64,000 nt of DNA from Sphingobium soli. Its GTDB lineage: Bacteria; Pseudomonadota; Alphaproteobacteria; Sphingomonadales; Sphingomonadaceae. The translations under genes and the position numbers were made by a program. The stretch lies in the NCBI RefSeq assembly GCF_020782245.1, contig NZ_JAJGNP010000001.1, positions 124,001-188,000 of the forward strand, written 5' to 3'. The notes beneath the pieces are model-generated. The model was not told the DNA's origin. It saw only the letters and a list, made by a program, of their open reading frames with translations, and did no database searches. Of the stretch, positions 20,903-28,979 are shown one piece after another; position 1 is the stretch's first letter, and each line of letters begins with the position of its first letter.

Positions 20903-21339
20903 ACGCGACGATCGAAAAATTCGGCTATCCCGCCACGCTGGTGGCGCAGTTCGATCATTGGCTGGTGCTGTTGCGGCCGAGCCAGCCCACGCTGGGATCA
21001 CTGGTGCTTGCCGCGCGAAGCGACGCCACGGCATTCGGCGACCTGCCCGCGGCAGCGCATGCCGAACTCAAGACCGTCACCGCTACGATCGAGACAGCGC
21101 TGGCCAAGGCGGTGGGCTATGACAAGATCAACTATCTGATGCTGATGATGGTAGACCCCCACGTCCATTTCCACGTCATCCCCCGCTACGAAGGCAGCCG
21201 CACGGCCGCAGGCCTGACGATCGCCGACGCGGGATGGCCGGGCCAGCCTGACCTGGGCTCTGCGATCAAGCTGGACAGCGACATGGACAGCTTGCGCGAT
21301 ATGGTCAAAAGTCATTTCGATAGCGAAATGAGCAGCTGA
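20899..21339 (+). CDS. HIT-family protein
   Basis: 146 residues from ATG 20899, which overlaps the preceding stop (ATGA). The histidine triad is HVHFHVIPRYEG at about residues 91-102, after NYLMLMMVDP. HIT proteins are nucleotidyl hydrolases or transferases acting on substrates such as AppppA, dinucleoside polyphosphates or nucleoside phosphoramidates. As the third gene of a CDP-alcohol operon it could process a CDP- or CMP-containing intermediate, which is inference. It ends 31 bases before the tRNA-Arg 3' end. Confidence 0.85.
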   Translation: MNATIEKFGYPATLVAQFDHWLVLLRPSQPTLGSLVLAARSDATAFGDLPAAAHAELKTVTATIETALAKAVGYDKINYLMLMMVDPHVHFHVIPRYEGSRTAAGLTIADAGWPGQPDLGSAIKLDSDMDSLRDMVKSHFDSEMSS

Positions 21340-21370
21340 CCGGGCAGATATCGCTGCCGTTGTCTGGAAA

Positions 21371-21447
21371 TGGTGCACCCAACTGGATTCGAACCAGTGG
21401 CCCCCAGATTAGGAATCTGATGCTCTATCCTGCTGAGCTATGGGTGC
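21371..21447 (-). tRNA. tRNA-Arg (anticodon CCT)
   Basis: 77 bases including an encoded CCA. Acceptor GCACCCA pairs with TGGGTGC; the D arm reads GCTCAGCAGGATAGAGC; the anticodon loop is TTCCTAA (CCT) on a TCAGA/TCTGG stem; the T arm is ACTGG-TTCGAAT-CCAGT; the discriminator is A. All arms fold without exceptions. It decodes AGG. Confidence 0.97.
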
Positions 21448-21481
21448 CCGGTGCCGGCTCTATTGCGCGGGAAGGCTGCGG

Positions 21482-21952
21482 TCAATTCTTCGCGTGCGGC
21501 GGAACGACGGGAAGTGGCAGGGGGGCGACCTCAACGCCTTCGGCGATCAGAGCCTTGGCTTCGGCGGGCGCGACTTCGCCATGGATGCTGGCACGATCCT
21601 GTTCGCCATAATGCATGGCGCGCGCCTGGTCAGCAAAGTCCCGGCCGACCCAAGTGGAATCGGCCAGCAATTTCTGCTGCGCCTGCGCGACGGCCTCGAC
21701 CAGCGCCTGCATCTTGGCCATATCCGCGCCGCTCGCTGCTGGTGCCGCCACATCCTGCTTTGTGGGCGCGGTGCGCTGATTCCCTTTTGCAGCGATCGCT
21801 GGCGCCATCACGGCTTTCATTACCGACGTGTCACCGCAGACCGGACAGGCGATCAGGCCGCGCGCCTGCTGCGCCTCATAATCACCACTGGAACCGAACC
21901 AGGCTTCGAACACATGCGCCTGGCTACTGCATTTGAGGTCGAACACGATCAC
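21482..21952 (-). CDS. DUF1178 family protein
   Basis: 156 residues from GTG 21952. The N-terminus VIVFDLKCSSQAHVFEAWF and then SSGDYEAQ and GLIACPVCG are the DUF1178 signature, with one upstream cysteine and a CxxC pair that could bind zinc. A Gln/Ala-rich middle and the conserved GRDFADQARAMHYGE follow. Function is unknown. The start overlaps the stop of the nitrilase gene (GTGA), so DUF1178, nitrilase and glutaredoxin genes form one coupled operon, an arrangement repeatedly seen in alphaproteobacteria. Confidence 0.88.
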   Translation of the reverse strand: MIVFDLKCSSQAHVFEAWFGSSGDYEAQQARGLIACPVCGDTSVMKAVMAPAIAAKGNQRTAPTKQDVAAPAASGADMAKMQALVEAVAQAQQKLLADSTWVGRDFADQARAMHYGEQDRASIHGEVAPAEAKALIAEGVEVAPLPLPVVPPHAKN

Positions 21953-22788
21953 GAAATTGCCACGTCCTGAGAGATAGGCTGCCGATTGGCGAGCGCGGGC
22001 ACCCGCGCCCGTACATCCTCTATGCGCGACAAATCGATATCCGCAAGCCCCAGACCCTCCGCTTCGCCCATGTCCAGCAGCACGTCGCCCCACGGATCGA
22101 CCACCAGGCTGTGTCCGTAGGTGGTGCGTCCATCCGCATGCGCGCCCCCCTGCGCCGCCGCGATGACGACGCATCCCGCCTCGATCGCGCGGGCGCGTAG
22201 CAGCACATGCCAATGCGCCTGCCCCGTAGGCACGGTAAAGGCGGCGGGCACCAGCAGGATCGTCGCGCCGGCATCGGTCAGCGCGCGATAGAGATCGGGA
22301 AACCGCATGTCGTAGCAAACGGAGAGACCCATCAGTCCCCAAGGCGTCTTCACCGCAGCGGCCTGCTCGCCCGGCCCATAAACCGATGATTCGCGCCAGC
22401 TTTCCCCGCTGGCCAAATCTACGTCGAACAGATGCATCTTGTCATAGCGAGCGCGGATGTCGCCATTGGCGTCGATCATCAGGCTGCGGTTGACCCAACG
22501 GCCATCCGATCGTTCATCCTTGAACGGCAGCGAACCGAGATGAACCCATAGCCCTTCGCGCGCAGCCGCGTCGCGGACGGCGGCCAGCACGCCATCGTCC
22601 GCCTCGCTGCGCAGCGTTGCTGCCGCGCGCGCGCGATCACGGTCGAGATAGCCGGCCATTTCGGGGGTAAAGAGCATGTCCGCCCCCTCTCGCTTGGCGC
22701 GGCCCGCCATCTCGACGATCGCGGCAGCATTGGCGGCGGGATCGATCCCGCTCGTCATCTGGAAAAGGGCAGCGCGCAAACTGCTCAC
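21949..22788 (-). CDS. Carbon-nitrogen hydrolase (Nit/omega-amidase type)
   Basis: 279 residues, GTG start at 22788. The Glu-Lys-Cys triad of the nitrilase superfamily is visible: glutamate in LFTPEMAGYL, lysine in YDKMHLFDV and cysteine in LSVCYDMRFPDLYRAL. The YDKxHLFDxD and CYDxRFPxLYR forms are those of Nit1/YafV-like enzymes, which include deaminated-glutathione amidase. Coupling to glutaredoxin grxC (4-base overlap) fits a link to glutathione metabolism, though the substrate is not proven by sequence. Confidence 0.88.
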   Translation of the reverse strand: MSSLRAALFQMTSGIDPAANAAAIVEMAGRAKREGADMLFTPEMAGYLDRDRARAAATLRSEADDGVLAAVRDAAAREGLWVHLGSLPFKDERSDGRWVNRSLMIDANGDIRARYDKMHLFDVDLASGESWRESSVYGPGEQAAAVKTPWGLMGLSVCYDMRFPDLYRALTDAGATILLVPAAFTVPTGQAHWHVLLRARAIEAGCVVIAAAQGGAHADGRTTYGHSLVVDPWGDVLLDMGEAEGLGLADIDLSRIEDVRARVPALANRQPISQDVAIS

Positions 22789-23042
22789 TGACCCAGCATC
22801 GCGTCCAGCTTGCCGGCGCGGTTCAACGCAGCAAGATCATCGCTGCCGCCGATATGCTGACCGTCGATGAAGATTTGCGGCACCGTCGTCTGCCCCGGCG
22901 CGCGTTTCAGCATTTCGTCGCGCGTTGGGCCGCCCATGCTGATGTCATATTCGTCGAACGCCACGCCCTTGTCGCCCAGCAACGCCTTGGCCCGCGCGCA
23001 GTAGCCGCACCAGGCCTTGGTATAGATTTCCACTTTCGCCAT
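22785..23042 (-). CDS. grxC: Glutaredoxin 3
   Basis: 85 residues. A dithiol glutaredoxin that uses glutathione to reduce disulfides. The active site CGYC is at about residues 12-15 in YTKAWCGYCARAK; the glutathione-binding TVPQIFIDGQHIGG segment follows. It is the first gene of the grxC-nitrilase-DUF1178 coupled series and lies 49 bases downstream of comF on the same strand. Confidence 0.95.
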   Translation of the reverse strand: MAKVEIYTKAWCGYCARAKALLGDKGVAFDEYDISMGGPTRDEMLKRAPGQTTVPQIFIDGQHIGGSDDLAALNRAGKLDAMLGQ

Positions 23043-23090
23043 GACAAATATTGCTCCTTTGCCATCAACATGGGGGGAGGCGCGCCATTG

Positions 23091-23861
23091 TCAATCAGGT
23101 CCGCGCGACAGGGTGGCGTCGCGATCGGGCAGCGCCCGCGCCCAGCAGACCAGCCGGACGTTGGTGGCGCCGCCACGCTTCAACATGCGCGCGCAGGCCG
23201 CCGCGGTTGCGCCGCTGGTGTGGACGTCATCGATCAGCAGCACGCGCCGCCCGGCAAAGCCATGGCCAGGCGCCAGCGCGAAGGCGCCGCGCACTGCCCT
23301 GGCCCGCTGCGCCGGGTTCATGCCGCGCAAGGGCTGGGTTCGCCGGACGCGGCGCAGCCCGTGCCGGTCGACCGGCCAGCCCGTCAGGCTGCCCAGATGG
23401 TCCGCGATCAGCGCCGACTGGTTGAACCCGCGATGCCACAGGCGCCAGCGATGCAGCGGCACCGGGACGATCAGGGGCGGATCGCCCTCCCCCGCTGGTC
23501 CCGCATGGCGCAGCATCTGTCGCGCGATGAGGCGGGCAAGACCGGTGCGCCGCCCATATTTGAGCCGCAGCGCCACCGTCCGCGCGACATCGCCATAGGC
23601 CAACACCGCTCGCGCGCTGTCCCAGGCCGGCGGATCGGCCAGGCACGCGCCGCATGCGGCATCCTGCCCCATGTCGTGCGGGAAAGATATGCCGCAGCGG
23701 GCGCAGCAGGGATCACCCAGGAATTCCATGCCGCCCCAGCAGTCGAGGCAAAATGCATGATCCTCCCCCACGATGCCGCCGCAACCGGGACAGCGTGGCG
23801 GTAGCGCATAATCAAGCGCAGGGCGCAGCGCAGACTTGAGAAGCGGGGCAAGAGCCATCAT
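23091..23861 (-). CDS. ComF family phosphoribosyltransferase-like protein
   Basis: 256 residues. The N-terminus carries zinc-finger-like cysteine pairs (CPGC, CLDC, CARC, CGAC), and the C-terminal half is a type I phosphoribosyltransferase fold with VPVPLHRWRLWHRGFNQS and the PRPP-binding VLLIDDVHTSGAT. ComF proteins support DNA uptake in competent bacteria; elsewhere the role is uncertain. Two adjacent ATGs (23861 and 23858) are possible starts. It is divergent from the methyltransferase gene, with only 41 bases between starts. Confidence 0.9.
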   Translation of the reverse strand: MMALAPLLKSALRPALDYALPPRCPGCGGIVGEDHAFCLDCWGGMEFLGDPCCARCGISFPHDMGQDAACGACLADPPAWDSARAVLAYGDVARTVALRLKYGRRTGLARLIARQMLRHAGPAGEGDPPLIVPVPLHRWRLWHRGFNQSALIADHLGSLTGWPVDRHGLRRVRRTQPLRGMNPAQRARAVRGAFALAPGHGFAGRRVLLIDDVHTSGATAAACARMLKRGGATNVRLVCWARALPDRDATLSRGPD

Positions 23862-23902
23862 CTGCCTTGTTCCCGCTTGACCGTCTCTGCACAAGGCCCG
23901 CC

Positions 23903-24754
23903 ATGGACTCCCGCCCCGACATTTTCGATTCAGCCCTGCGCGCTTGTCGGCGCGATCGGATGCTGCCCACTTATGCGGACCATGATTTTCTGCATCAGGC
24001 CATGCTGGACGAATTGCTGGACCGGCTGGGCGATGTGCAGCGCGACCTGCCCGAAGCGCTGGTGATCGGTTGCCCCGACGGCCGCGCGCGCGCCGCGCTG
24101 GAGGCTATGGGCAAACGCGTTGCTTGCGTTGATCCATCCTTCCTTGCAGCGCGCGCCATGAACGGCGTGCAGGCGGACGAGGATGCCCTGCCCTTCGCCG
24201 ACGATAGTTTCGACCTGGTGCTGGCGTGCGGCACGCTGGACAGCGTCAATGACCTGCCGGGCGCGCTGATCCTGATGCGACGGGTGCTGCGGCCCGATGG
24301 GCTGATGCTGGCGGCCTTTGCCGGCGCAGGCAGCCTTCCGCGCCTCAAGGCAGCCTTGCTTGCCGCCGAGGGAGATCGAGCGGGCCAACATATCCATCCG
24401 CAGGTGGACGTGCGAGCGGCGGGCGATCTGCTCAGCCGCGCCGGCTTCGCCATGCCGGTGGCCGATGGCGAGACGCTGACGATCCGCTATGGCGACATCG
24501 TGCGGCTGATGCACGACCTGCGCGGCATGGGGGCGGGCAATGTCCTGGCTCACCGCCCGCCCGCGCTTACCCGCGAGGTGCTGATGCGGGCGGCAGCGCA
24601 TTTCGCCGAGGGGGCCGATCCGGATGGCCGTGTCGCCGAACAGATAGCGCTCATCTACCTGTCCGGCTGGAAGCCCGACGCCAGCCAGGCGAAGCCGGCC
24701 CGGCGCGGCAGCGCGACGGTATCGCTGGCGCAGGCGCTCAAGAGGCCGGGCTGA
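23903..24754 (+). CDS. SAM-dependent methyltransferase (BioC/NDUFAF5-like)
   Basis: 283 residues from ATG 23903. A class I methyltransferase: the first strand ALVIGCPDGRARAAL is a little unusual (GCPDG in place of GxGxG), followed by VACVDPS, DEDALPFADDSFDLVLACGTL and LILMRRVLRPDGLMLAAF. The overall layout resembles mitochondrial NDUFAF5 and alphaproteobacterial relatives linked to complex I assembly. It converges on an SDR gene 3 bases after its stop. The target is not known from the sequence. Confidence 0.82.
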   Translation: MDSRPDIFDSALRACRRDRMLPTYADHDFLHQAMLDELLDRLGDVQRDLPEALVIGCPDGRARAALEAMGKRVACVDPSFLAARAMNGVQADEDALPFADDSFDLVLACGTLDSVNDLPGALILMRRVLRPDGLMLAAFAGAGSLPRLKAALLAAEGDRAGQHIHPQVDVRAAGDLLSRAGFAMPVADGETLTIRYGDIVRLMHDLRGMGAGNVLAHRPPALTREVLMRAAAHFAEGADPDGRVAEQIALIYLSGWKPDASQAKPARRGSATVSLAQALKRPG

Positions 24755-24757
24755 TAA

Positions 24758-25537
24758 TCAGCCGGGCGATGCGGCGGACCCGGCCAACAGCCCGCCGTCA
24801 ATGTCGATTTCGGTGCCCGTGATGTAGGTTGCCTCATCAGAGGCCAGCAGCACCGCGACCGCGGCGACTTCGTCGACCCGGCCGAACCGTTTGAGCGGCG
24901 TATCGGCGACCAGCGCCGCCATCCGCGCCTGTCGGTCCGGGCCATCGCCCACCATTGCGTCCCAGATCGGCGTCATTATCGCGGCGGGATGAACGGAATT
25001 GCAGCGTATCTTCCACCCCTGCTGTGCGCAGTAGAGCGCCACGGTCTTGCTATGGTTGCGGATCGCCGCCTTTGACGATGCATAGGCGGCTGCGCCCGGA
25101 ATGCCGACCAGCCCGGACCGGGACGACATGTTGATGATAGCCCCCTCGCCTTTGCGCTTCATTGCGCGAATGGCGTAGCGGCAGCCCAGGAAAGTGCCGT
25201 CGAGGTTCACACGGTGCACCGCATGCCATTCGGCCAGGCTGGCATGTTCGGGATCATGCCGTGTCCCGGCTTCTTCCAGACCGGTGATGCCGGCATTGTT
25301 GACCAACACGTCGATTTCGGGGCGCACGTCAAGGAGCCGGTCCCAATCGGCTTCTGCCGCTACATCCAGTCGCTCGAAGCCACAGCCGATCGCATCCGCG
25401 CTGGCGCAGCCGATCTGTTCATCCATGTCGGTCAGCAGCACGTCAGCGCCTTCGCGATGAAAGGCCTCTACTATTGCGCGCCCGATACCGCGCGCACCGC
25501 CTGTTACCACACATGTCTTTCCCGCTAGCCGCGCCAT
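24758..25537 (-). CDS. SDR family oxidoreductase
   Basis: 259 residues. A classical short-chain dehydrogenase: cofactor motif [22 protein letters not shown], catalytic Ser in [10 protein letters not shown], and YASSK with the catalytic Tyr and Lys. The acidic residue after the second strand (LLTDMDEQ) favours NAD over NADP. The C-terminal [12 protein letters not shown] is usual. Substrate unknown; it resembles 3-hydroxysteroid/cyclohexanol-type dehydrogenases, but nothing nearby identifies a pathway. Confidence 0.9.
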   Translation of the reverse strand: MARLAGKTCVVTGGARGIGRAIVEAFHREGADVLLTDMDEQIGCASADAIGCGFERLDVAAEADWDRLLDVRPEIDVLVNNAGITGLEEAGTRHDPEHASLAEWHAVHRVNLDGTFLGCRYAIRAMKRKGEGAIINMSSRSGLVGIPGAAAYASSKAAIRNHSKTVALYCAQQGWKIRCNSVHPAAIMTPIWDAMVGDGPDRQARMAALVADTPLKRFGRVDEVAAVAVLLASDEATYITGTEIDIDGGLLAGSAASPG

Positions 25538-25574
25538 CTCGCCTCCGATTTTCCGAATGCAGCGAGAAGAGCCG

Positions 25575-26465
25575 TCAGTTTGCAGCCGACGTCAAGCCCG
25601 CAGGGCCGGTCATGGCCCCCACCCGCACCGGCTCCACCACCTCTTTCGCGGTCCATTCCTCGCCTTCTCGCACATATTCCACATGGCTGGCGCGGCGGAA
25701 GCCGGCGCCGTCCCAGACGATGACCTGCAAGTCCATCTCATTGTTGCGGCGGACGTGCAGCCAGTTGAAGCTTTGCGGCTCGTCATTGCGCAGGCGGGTG
25801 GAAGTGGCGGTGCCCGCCTGGATCACCAGCGCGCCGCCGCTGTGCGCGACCATCTTGTCCGCAGCTTCCGCATAGGTGCGGTGGAAATGGCCGGCGAGCG
25901 CGACATGGACACCAGCCTCACATGCGGCCTGCACGGCATCGTCATGCCGCCCGACAGCCTCGCTCAACTCGCCGCCCTTGCCGATCGGCATGGAAAAGAG
26001 CGGATGATGCGTGACCAGGATGCGGGTCTTGTCGCGCGGGACGTGCGCGAAGCGATGCCGAAGCATGTCCATCTGGTCATGGTTAATCCGCCCATCCTTT
26101 ATCGTCAGCGACCGGGCGGTGTTGATCCCCAAAATCGCCACTTCATCATCTTCGTAAAAAGGACACAGATCGTGGCTGATATACCGACGATAACGGCGCA
26201 GGGGGGTAAAAAAGCGGCGCAACACGTCATAAAGCGGCACATCATGATTGCCGGGTATGACAAGTGTTTTCAGCCCCGCAGCCCGCAGCTTGCCCAGCCA
26301 TGCCGCAGCCTGGCGGAACTGACCAACGCGTGCGCGCTGCGTGAAATCGCCGCTGATAACCACCAGGTCGGGGCGACGTTCCTCCAGCCAGGCGGTGGCG
26401 GCGTCGACGATCCTGGGGTCGTTCGCGCCGAAATGAATATCGGACAGATGAGCGATGCGAGCCAT
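25575..26465 (-). CDS. Metallophosphoesterase (CpdA-like)
   Basis: 296 residues from ATG 26465 ([13 protein letters not shown]). The five calcineurin-type blocks are present in order: [26 protein letters not shown] and AGHFHRTY. The fold fits class III cyclic-nucleotide phosphodiesterases (CpdA) or related phosphoesterases. An upstream TTG would add 8 residues but is less likely. Divergent from the lipid kinase gene, 70 bases apart. The substrate cannot be assigned from sequence. Confidence 0.88.
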   Translation of the reverse strand: MARIAHLSDIHFGANDPRIVDAATAWLEERRPDLVVISGDFTQRARVGQFRQAAAWLGKLRAAGLKTLVIPGNHDVPLYDVLRRFFTPLRRYRRYISHDLCPFYEDDEVAILGINTARSLTIKDGRINHDQMDMLRHRFAHVPRDKTRILVTHHPLFSMPIGKGGELSEAVGRHDDAVQAACEAGVHVALAGHFHRTYAEAADKMVAHSGGALVIQAGTATSTRLRNDEPQSFNWLHVRRNNEMDLQVIVWDGAGFRRASHVEYVREGEEWTAKEVVEPVRVGAMTGPAGLTSAAN

Positions 26466-26535
26466 GGCTAGGTAACGAATCGCGCGCAAAGGGTTTCCAG
26501 CCGGAGCCGAATCGGCTGGACGGAGTTATTGCGGC

Positions 26536-27432
26536 ATGGAAACGACGGACTTGCCCAAGGACGCAATATTGGTCGTCAACGCCCATAGCCGGCGCGGCCA
26601 GGACAGTTTCGATCAGGCACGGGACAGGCTGGAAGAAGCGGGCATCAGACTGCTTGAAGCCCATGCGGTGAAAGACCCCAAGCAAATGGCGACAATGGTG
26701 CGCCAGGCCATAGCTACTGGTGCGCCGATGGTGATCGTAGGCGGCGGGGACGGATCGATGTCCGGGACCGTCGATGAATTTGTCGGCAAAAATTGCGTGT
26801 TTGGCGTGCTGCCCCTCGGCACCGCTAACAGCTTTGCCCGAACGCTGGGCTTACCGCTTGATCTGGACGGCGCGGTGCGGGCCATTGCCAACGGGCGGCG
26901 GCGGCGCGTCGATCTGGGCATGGTGGAGGGCGATTATTTCGTCAATGCCGCCTCCCTTGGCCTGTCGCCCATGATTGGCCGCACGGTGCCGCATAAGCTC
27001 AAACGCTATCTCGGCCGGATCGGCTATCTGGCCTGGGCCGCAAAATGCTCGGTCGGCTTTCGCGCCTTCCGCTTGACGATCGACGATGGGACGCAGGAGC
27101 ATCGCATGTGGTCGACCGAAGTGCGCGTGCTGAACGGCCCCTATCATGGCGGCGTCGAACTGTCCGATCATGCTGACGTCGATACCGGTGAAATCGTCAT
27201 CCAGGCCGTAGTCGGCCGCAGCAAGCCGCGCCTGGCCTGGGACTGGTATGCCAAATTCTTCAAGTTGCGCGACCGCGACGCGCACACCCGCGAATTTCAC
27301 GGCAAGTCGTTTCGCATCGACACGAAGCCGCGCCAGCGCATCTCGATCGACGGTGAAGTGTTGGCGCGCACGCCTGCTACAGTGAAGATCGCGCCCGGTG
27401 CGATCGACGTCGCGGTCGCGCGGGACGCGTGA
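26536..27432 (+). CDS. Diacylglycerol/lipid kinase family protein
   Basis: 298 residues. The DAGK catalytic domain is shown by ILVVNAHSRRGQDSF, the nucleotide-binding VIVGGGDGSMSGTVDEF and LPLGTANSFARTLGLP. The C-terminal beta-sandwich ends with a RISIDGEVLARTP-type strand. Relatives (YegS, BmrU, sphingosine kinases) phosphorylate lipid hydroxyls; in a sphingolipid-making organism a sphingoid or ceramide substrate is possible but unproven. It ends at a shared bidirectional terminator with rpmE. Confidence 0.88.
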   Translation: METTDLPKDAILVVNAHSRRGQDSFDQARDRLEEAGIRLLEAHAVKDPKQMATMVRQAIATGAPMVIVGGGDGSMSGTVDEFVGKNCVFGVLPLGTANSFARTLGLPLDLDGAVRAIANGRRRRVDLGMVEGDYFVNAASLGLSPMIGRTVPHKLKRYLGRIGYLAWAAKCSVGFRAFRLTIDDGTQEHRMWSTEVRVLNGPYHGGVELSDHADVDTGEIVIQAVVGRSKPRLAWDWYAKFFKLRDRDAHTREFHGKSFRIDTKPRQRISIDGEVLARTPATVKIAPGAIDVAVARDA

Positions 27433-27452
27433 CCTCCACCGCCTACAAAATA

Positions 27453-27481
27453 AAAAAGGGCGCCGTCGCGGCGCCCTTTTT
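27453..27481. terminator. Bidirectional terminator between the lipid kinase and rpmE
   Basis: AAAAAGGGCGCC and GGCGCCCTTTTT form a 12-base-pair perfect stem with a 5-base loop, A-tract on one side and T-tract on the other, between two convergent genes. Confidence 0.9.
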
Positions 27482-27504
27482 CCTGTTCGTGCCGTGTTGG
27501 CCGA

Positions 27505-27729
27505 TTACTTCTTCAGCGTCAGACCACCGAAACGCTTGTTGAAGCGCGCCACCTGACCGCCGGTGTCCAGCTGGCGGTTGCCGCCCGTCCAGGCCGGGTG
27601 CGACTTGGGGTCGATGTCGAGCGCCAGCGTGTCGCCTTCCTTGCCCCAGGTGGAGCGGGTCTGGAAGGTGGTGCCGTCGGTCATCTGGACGGTGATCATG
27701 TGGTAATCGGGATGGGTATCGGCCTTCAT
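27505..27729 (-). CDS. rpmE: 50S ribosomal protein L31
   Basis: 74 residues, the alphaproteobacterial size. [19 protein letters not shown] and SHPAWTGG are typical L31 motifs. There is no CxxC zinc knuckle, so this is a cysteine-free form. The ATG follows AGGAG by 7 bases. It lies 112 bases downstream of fabZ on the same strand and shares a terminator with the convergent lipid kinase. Confidence 0.95.
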   Translation of the reverse strand: MKADTHPDYHMITVQMTDGTTFQTRSTWGKEGDTLALDIDPKSHPAWTGGNRQLDTGGQVARFNKRFGGLTLKK

Positions 27730-27841
27730 GGCAATATGCTCCTTTGATGGCCGGTTTCCGACCGGCCGGATGCGAAAATAAGCGAAGGCGCGCCGTTAGC
27801 GGTTTCGGCGCGCCAAAGCAAGCATGGTGATGGAGGCGCGA

Positions 27842-28318
27842 TCAGTCCTGCGGCGGATCCGTGATCATCGCGACGAAATTGGCTTCCGACGCCAGCTTGC
27901 CGTCGATCGTCGCCTTGCCGCTGAACTTACAGATCGCGCCCCGGTTCTGCGTCACTTCGACATGCAGGTCGAGCAGGCAGCCGGGTTCAACCGGCGATCG
28001 GAATTTCGCGCCGTCGATGCTCATGAAATAGACGAGCTTGCCCGAGTCGGCGAGGTCCATCGATTCCACAGCCAGCACCCCGGCCGCCTGCGCCATCGCT
28101 TCGACGATCAGCACGCCCGGCATGATTGGGCGCGTGGGAAAATGGCCCTGGAAAAAGGGTTCGTTGACCGACACCGCCTTGATCGCGTGGATCGACTGGT
28201 TTGGCACCAGCGACACTACGCGGTCGATCAGCAGCATCGGATAACGATGCGGCAGCGCAGCCATGACCCGACGGATATCCATCGGGCCACGCGCGTTCGT
28301 TTCAACCTCTCCGTTCAT
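27842..28318 (-). CDS. fabZ: 3-hydroxyacyl-[ACP] dehydratase FabZ
   Basis: 158 residues from ATG 28318 ([19 protein letters not shown]). FabZ dehydrates beta-hydroxyacyl-ACP in fatty acid elongation. The hotdog catalytic histidine is in [20 protein letters not shown], and the glutamate follows in the same helix. It is preceded by skp/ompH with only 7 bases between. In most Gram-negatives lpxD lies between skp and fabZ and lpxA follows fabZ; neither is present here, and rpmE follows instead. Confidence 0.96.
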   Translation of the reverse strand: MNGEVETNARGPMDIRRVMAALPHRYPMLLIDRVVSLVPNQSIHAIKAVSVNEPFFQGHFPTRPIMPGVLIVEAMAQAAGVLAVESMDLADSGKLVYFMSIDGAKFRSPVEPGCLLDLHVEVTQNRGAICKFSGKATIDGKLASEANFVAMITDPPQD

Positions 28319-28325
28319 TCTTGTG

Positions 28326-28979
28326 TCAGCGCGACTTGGGCGCCTGCGCCGGGGTCGCGGGCGCGGGCGCGGCGGCTGCGCCCTGCGCCTGGCCCGGCTG
28401 CCAGCCGGCCGGCGGGGTGATGCCGACGCTGGGCACGAGCGCGTTGAGTTCGGTGATGACGGCGGGCGTGATGTCCGCACCAGCGCCGAAGCTTTCGGTC
28501 GCCGCCTTCTTGAAGACGATTTCCGACTTGGTCTTGGCGGTCGCGGCCTTCAGCGCGTCGTCCAGCTTGGCGACGATCTGCTGTTCGACATAGGCGCGGG
28601 CCAGAGCCACCGGCTGGGTCAGGCGCTGCAATTCGGCCTGGCCGGTCTGCTGGGCCTGCTGCAACTGCTGGAACTGGGTTTCCAGTGCCGGCGTCGACTT
28701 GTTACCTGCAGCTTTATAGGCGGCCTGCAGCGCGTCATTCTTGGTCTTGAGATCGGTTTCGATCGCGCTGCGGCGCGAAGCGATCTGGTCCAGCTGCGGC
28801 TTGTAGGTGGTCTGCATCTGGGTCATCGCGGTGGTGAAGGCCGTGCTCTTGGCAACGGCTTCCTCCAGATCGACGACGGCGATGCCGGACTTGGTCTGGG
28901 CTGCGGCCGGGACGGCAGTCAGCGCAATGGCGGTCATGGGCGCGAACACCAGCGCCGCGGCTTTAACGAGTGTCTTCAT
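28326..28979 (-). CDS. skp: OmpH/Skp family periplasmic chaperone
   Basis: 217 residues. A Sec signal peptide (residues 1-27, ending AAAQ) is followed by [14 protein letters not shown] and a long helical, Gln-rich coiled-coil region (about 50-140), the Skp tentacle form. The C-terminal tail is an Ala/Pro/Gln-rich extension longer than E. coli Skp. Skp holds unfolded outer-membrane proteins for delivery to BamA. Its start overlaps the bamA stop by one base (TGATG), so the two are coupled. Confidence 0.92.
   Translation of the reverse strand: MKTLVKAAALVFAPMTAIALTAVPAAAQTKSGIAVVDLEEAVAKSTAFTTAMTQMQTTYKPQLDQIASRRSAIETDLKTKNDALQAAYKAAGNKSTPALETQFQQLQQAQQTGQAELQRLTQPVALARAYVEQQIVAKLDDALKAATAKTKSEIVFKKAATESFGAGADITPAVITELNALVPSVGITPPAGWQPGQAQGAAAAPAPATPAQAPKSR

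Noticed and set aside
21371..21447. tRNA-Arg(CCT) as an integration site for a genomic island
   Set aside because: No integrase, direct repeat of the tRNA 3' end or compositional break was seen on either side.
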